Shown here: positions 4,415-6,510 of the stretch, piece after piece
Layout of the letters: every line of letters begins with the position of its first letter
Position numbering within the stretch: position 1 is the stretch's first letter
Assembly (NCBI GenBank): GCA_017302195.1
Contig: JAFLEG010000257.1
Span: 1-6,510, forward strand
DNA from: Verrucomicrobiota bacterium
Lineage (GTDB): Bacteria; Verrucomicrobiota; Verrucomicrobiia; Limisphaerales; UBA9464
Direction of reading: 5' to 3'
DNA length: 6,510 nucleotides
Translations under genes and position numbers: made by a program
The notes under the pieces: model-generated
The model's database searches: none
Seen by the model: the letters and a program-made list of their open reading frames with translations, nothing else
What the model was told of the DNA's origin: nothing

Positions 4415-6280
4415 TCACTCGTGCACGAACTCCGCATGCAGTGCGGCGTAGCGGCCGCCGAGGGCCAGCAGGGAGTCATGGGTGCCGCGCTCGAGGAGGC
4501 GGCCCTGGTCCAGGACCAGGATGAGGTCCGCGTGCTGCACGGTGCTGAGGCGGTGCGCGATCACCACGCTGGTGCGCCGGGCGAACAGACGCTCCAGGGC
4601 CTGCTGGATCAGGCGTTCGGACTGCGGATCCACGGCACTGGTTGCCTCGTCGAGGATGAGGATGCGCGGGTCGGCCACCATGGCCCGGGTGATGGTGATC
4701 AACTGGCGCTCGCCGGCGCTGAAGTTCGCGCCCCGCTCGCCCACCTCGGTGGCATAGCCCGAGGGCAAGCCTCGCAGCAGGTCGTGCGTGCCCAGGCGGC
4801 GGGCGGCCGAGAAGACCTCCTCGTCGGTGGCCTCCGGACGCCCAAACTTCAGGTTGTCCATGACCGTGCCGCTGAACAGAAAGTTCTCCTGGGTCACGAT
4901 GCCGAGCTGCCGATGCAGCGATTCCAGGGAATGCCGGCGGGGATCCAGGCCGCCGCGAAGCGCGCCTCCGGGGTCGGCGACACCGTCCAGCAGGATGCGG
5001 CCCTCCTGGGGTTCGTAGAACCGCGCCAGCAGGCTGACAATGCTGGTCTTTCCGGATCCGGTCGCCCCCACCAGCGCGACGGTCTGACCGGCGCGGACCT
5101 GGAAGGAGAGGCCCTTCAGCACCCAGCGGTCGGGCGGCGTGGTGTCGTACCGGAAGCCCACGCCCTCGAATGCCACGTCGCCGCGCAGCACCGGCAGCGG
5201 CGGGGCGCCGGCCGCATCGCGGACCTGCGGCTCGGTATCCAGCAGCCCGAAAATCCGCTCCGCCCTGGCCGCGCCGGAGAGCAGGGCATTGTAGAGGTCC
5301 CCCAGCGTCTGGATGGGGCCGAAGAACATGCCCAGGTACAGGATGAACGCCGCCAGTTCCCCCACGGTGAGGTGGCCACCCCGCACCCGCAGTCCGCCAA
5401 AGCCCAGCACCGTGGCGGTGGCGATGCCGGAGAGAAAACCCACAAACGGCATGTAGGTGTGGAAGACACGCGCCGACCGCACCCAGCGCTCGGTGAAATC
5501 CTCGTGGAGGCGTCCGAAGCGCTCCAGGTTCTCCTCCTCGCGCCCGAAGGCCTGCACCACCCGGACGCCGGAGATGTTCTCGGCCATGGCGGCGGTGAGC
5601 CGGGACATCGTGCCGCGCAGGCGGCGGTAGGCCTCGCGGCCACGCACATGGAACCAGTGGGTGGCCAGCGCCAGCGGGGGCAGCACCGCACACACCGCCA
5701 GCGCCAGCCGCAGGTCGTGCAGCGCCATCCAGCCGACCACGCCGGCCAGGGTGAGGGCGCTGGACAGCAACTGGCTGCCGCCCCAGGTCAGGATGCGGTC
5801 CAGCGAGTCAATGTCGGTGTCGGCGCGGGCGATGATGCGTCCCTGGTGGGTGCGATCGAAATAGTTCAGCGACAGCCGCTGGATGTGTTCAAACACCGCC
5901 AGGCGCAGGTCGTTCATGGTCCCCTGTCCCACGGAGACCGCGGCGCGGACGGTGGCGACGGACAGCGCCCAGCCGATGAGCAGATTGAGCAGGTACAGCA
6001 GGCTGACCAGCCCGATGCCCCTCGTGGCTTCGGCGGAGATGCCGGACCCGGGTTCGCGGGCCGCGGCACCCAGGGCGGGCTCCAGATAGCGGTCCATGCC
6101 GAACTGCACCAGCTTGGGACCCAGCAGCGTGGAGGCGGTCGCCAGCACGCTGAGGACGAGATTCAGCACCAGGGCGCCGCGGTAGGGCCGGGTGTAGGCC
6201 AGCAGACGGCGGAACAGGGATCCGCGCATCGCGGACTGCGCGAACTCCTCGTCCAGGGCGATGTCATCATGAACGGCCAT
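4415..6280 (-). CDS. ABC exporter half-transporter (MdlB/BmrD-like; permease fused to ATPase)
   Basis: A 621-residue type IV ABC exporter subunit of the inner membrane, with an N-terminal membrane domain (about residues 20-350, hydrophobic helices near 36-55, 88-112, 170-187, 192-210, 278-296 and 305-325) and a C-terminal nucleotide-binding domain. The latter has the A-loop Tyr Y378, Walker A GATGSGKT (405-412), Q-loop Q464 in VTQENFLFSG, signature FSAGERQ (520-526), Walker B ILILDE (540-545) with catalytic E545, and switch His H576 in AHRLST. Catalytic residues are intact, but the signature departs from LSGGQ. About 11 extra residues, rich in Gly, Asp and Arg, lie between DGV (432-434) and SLESL (451-455). 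The partner gene lies 4 bp upstream, and its visible part has a degenerate switch loop, so a heterodimer is expected. Substrate unknown; lipid-flippase or multidrug roles are typical of the family. Confidence 0.92.
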   Translation of the reverse strand: MAVHDDIALDEEFAQSAMRGSLFRRLLAYTRPYRGALVLNLVLSVLATASTLLGPKLVQFGMDRYLEPALGAAAREPGSGISAEATRGIGLVSLLYLLNLLIGWALSVATVRAAVSVGQGTMNDLRLAVFEHIQRLSLNYFDRTHQGRIIARADTDIDSLDRILTWGGSQLLSSALTLAGVVGWMALHDLRLALAVCAVLPPLALATHWFHVRGREAYRRLRGTMSRLTAAMAENISGVRVVQAFGREEENLERFGRLHEDFTERWVRSARVFHTYMPFVGFLSGIATATVLGFGGLRVRGGHLTVGELAAFILYLGMFFGPIQTLGDLYNALLSGAARAERIFGLLDTEPQVRDAAGAPPLPVLRGDVAFEGVGFRYDTTPPDRWVLKGLSFQVRAGQTVALVGATGSGKTSIVSLLARFYEPQEGRILLDGVADPGGALRGGLDPRRHSLESLHRQLGIVTQENFLFSGTVMDNLKFGRPEATDEEVFSAARRLGTHDLLRGLPSGYATEVGERGANFSAGERQLITITRAMVADPRILILDEATSAVDPQSERLIQQALERLFARRTSVVIAHRLSTVQHADLILVLDQGRLLERGTHDSLLALGGRYAALHAEFVHE

Positions 6281-6284
6281 GGTG

Positions 6285-6510
6285 TCAGGAGGCGCGGGGG
6301 GCGGTGGGAAGCTGGGAACGGAACAGGTCGAGGAACCGTCCCTCCCGGGAGAGCAGCTCCGCCGGGGTTCCCTGGTCCACCAGGCGCCCCTCGTCGAGCA
6401 CCAGCACCCGGTCGGCGCGCCGGAGGGTCGCCAGCCGCTGCGACACCACCAGGGTGGTACGCCCGCGCATGAGGACCGCCAGCGTCTCGCGCAGCTCGCG
6501 TTCGGTGGCC
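6285..6510 (-). CDS. ABC exporter partner subunit, C-terminal end only (5' part outside window)
   Basis: The frame is open from the window edge (first full codon 6509-6507) to a TGA at 6287-6285, giving the last 74 residues of an ABC ATPase domain. It starts ATERELRETL, the helix just after the D-loop. The switch-loop strand TTLVVSQRLAT follows (visible residues 18-28), then ADRVLVLDEGRLVDQGTPAELL, typical of the end of exporter ATPase domains. The switch position carries Gln (visible Q24, codon 6440-6438) instead of His, as in the degenerate-site subunits of heterodimeric exporters such as TAP1. Its stop lies 4 bp before the start of the next ABC gene, so the two are very likely co-transcribed and translationally coupled. 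The membrane domain, Walker A and Walker B motifs are not visible. Confidence 0.88.
   Translation of the reverse strand, partial: ATERELRETLAVLMRGRTTLVVSQRLATLRRADRVLVLDEGRLVDQGTPAELLSREGRFLDLFRSQLPTAPRAS

Noticed and set aside
4421..6472. A 683-codon open frame on the + strand opposite the ABC transporter
   Set aside because: It is the antisense of a clearly conserved ABC exporter in GC-rich DNA. Its translation is rich in Gln, His, Gly and Arg, lacks any recognisable domain, and spans two real genes.
1..6510. CRISPR arrays, tRNA/rRNA genes, insertion sequences or phage genes
   Set aside because: I saw no regularly spaced repeats, no tRNA-like cloverleaf or rRNA sequence, no transposase or integrase motifs, and no terminal inverted repeats with target duplications.

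Overview
This is a GC-rich bacterial chromosomal window of ordinary cell-envelope and housekeeping genes. There is no sign of phage, insertion sequence, CRISPR or RNA gene. Outer-membrane functions (TolB, a Pal lipoprotein) indicate a diderm. The best lineage guess is Verrucomicrobiota or a related PVC-group bacterium. It rests on three things: a small lipoprotein resembling the exosortase-associated TIGR04073 family, a TatC with a very long first periplasmic loop, and the absence of recognisable Shine-Dalgarno sequences before any gene. This assignment is an inference from family resemblance and was not tested by a search.

Layout on the + strand: the C-terminal part of tolB (1-429) is followed closely by a pal-type OmpA-domain lipoprotein (453-1109). 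After about 160 bp without a gene comes a compact Tat cassette: two tandem TatA-type proteins (1272-1463 and 1480-1767) and tatC (1792-2877). A small predicted lipoprotein (2944-3369) follows and ends at a strong intrinsic terminator (3389-3418). The start codon of ispE (3419-4303) begins on the base right after the terminator T-tract. After a 111-bp convergent gap, the - strand carries a probable heterodimeric ABC exporter: a complete half-transporter (6280 down to 4415), and upstream of it in transcription the last 74 codons of a partner (from 6509 down to 6285), only 4 bp away.

How the genes work together: TolB and Pal form the periplasmic/outer-membrane end of the Tol-Pal system. TatA/TatA-like/TatC form a translocase for folded proteins in the inner membrane. 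IspE makes an intermediate of the MEP isoprenoid pathway. The ABC pair probably exports a lipid or drug-like substrate, with one consensus and one degenerate ATP site.

I found no convincing new biological system. The items most worth a second look are the terminator fused to the ispE start codon, the enlarged TatC loop, the recently duplicated tatA pair, the complementary degenerate motifs in the ABC pair, and the window-wide lack of Shine-Dalgarno sequences.
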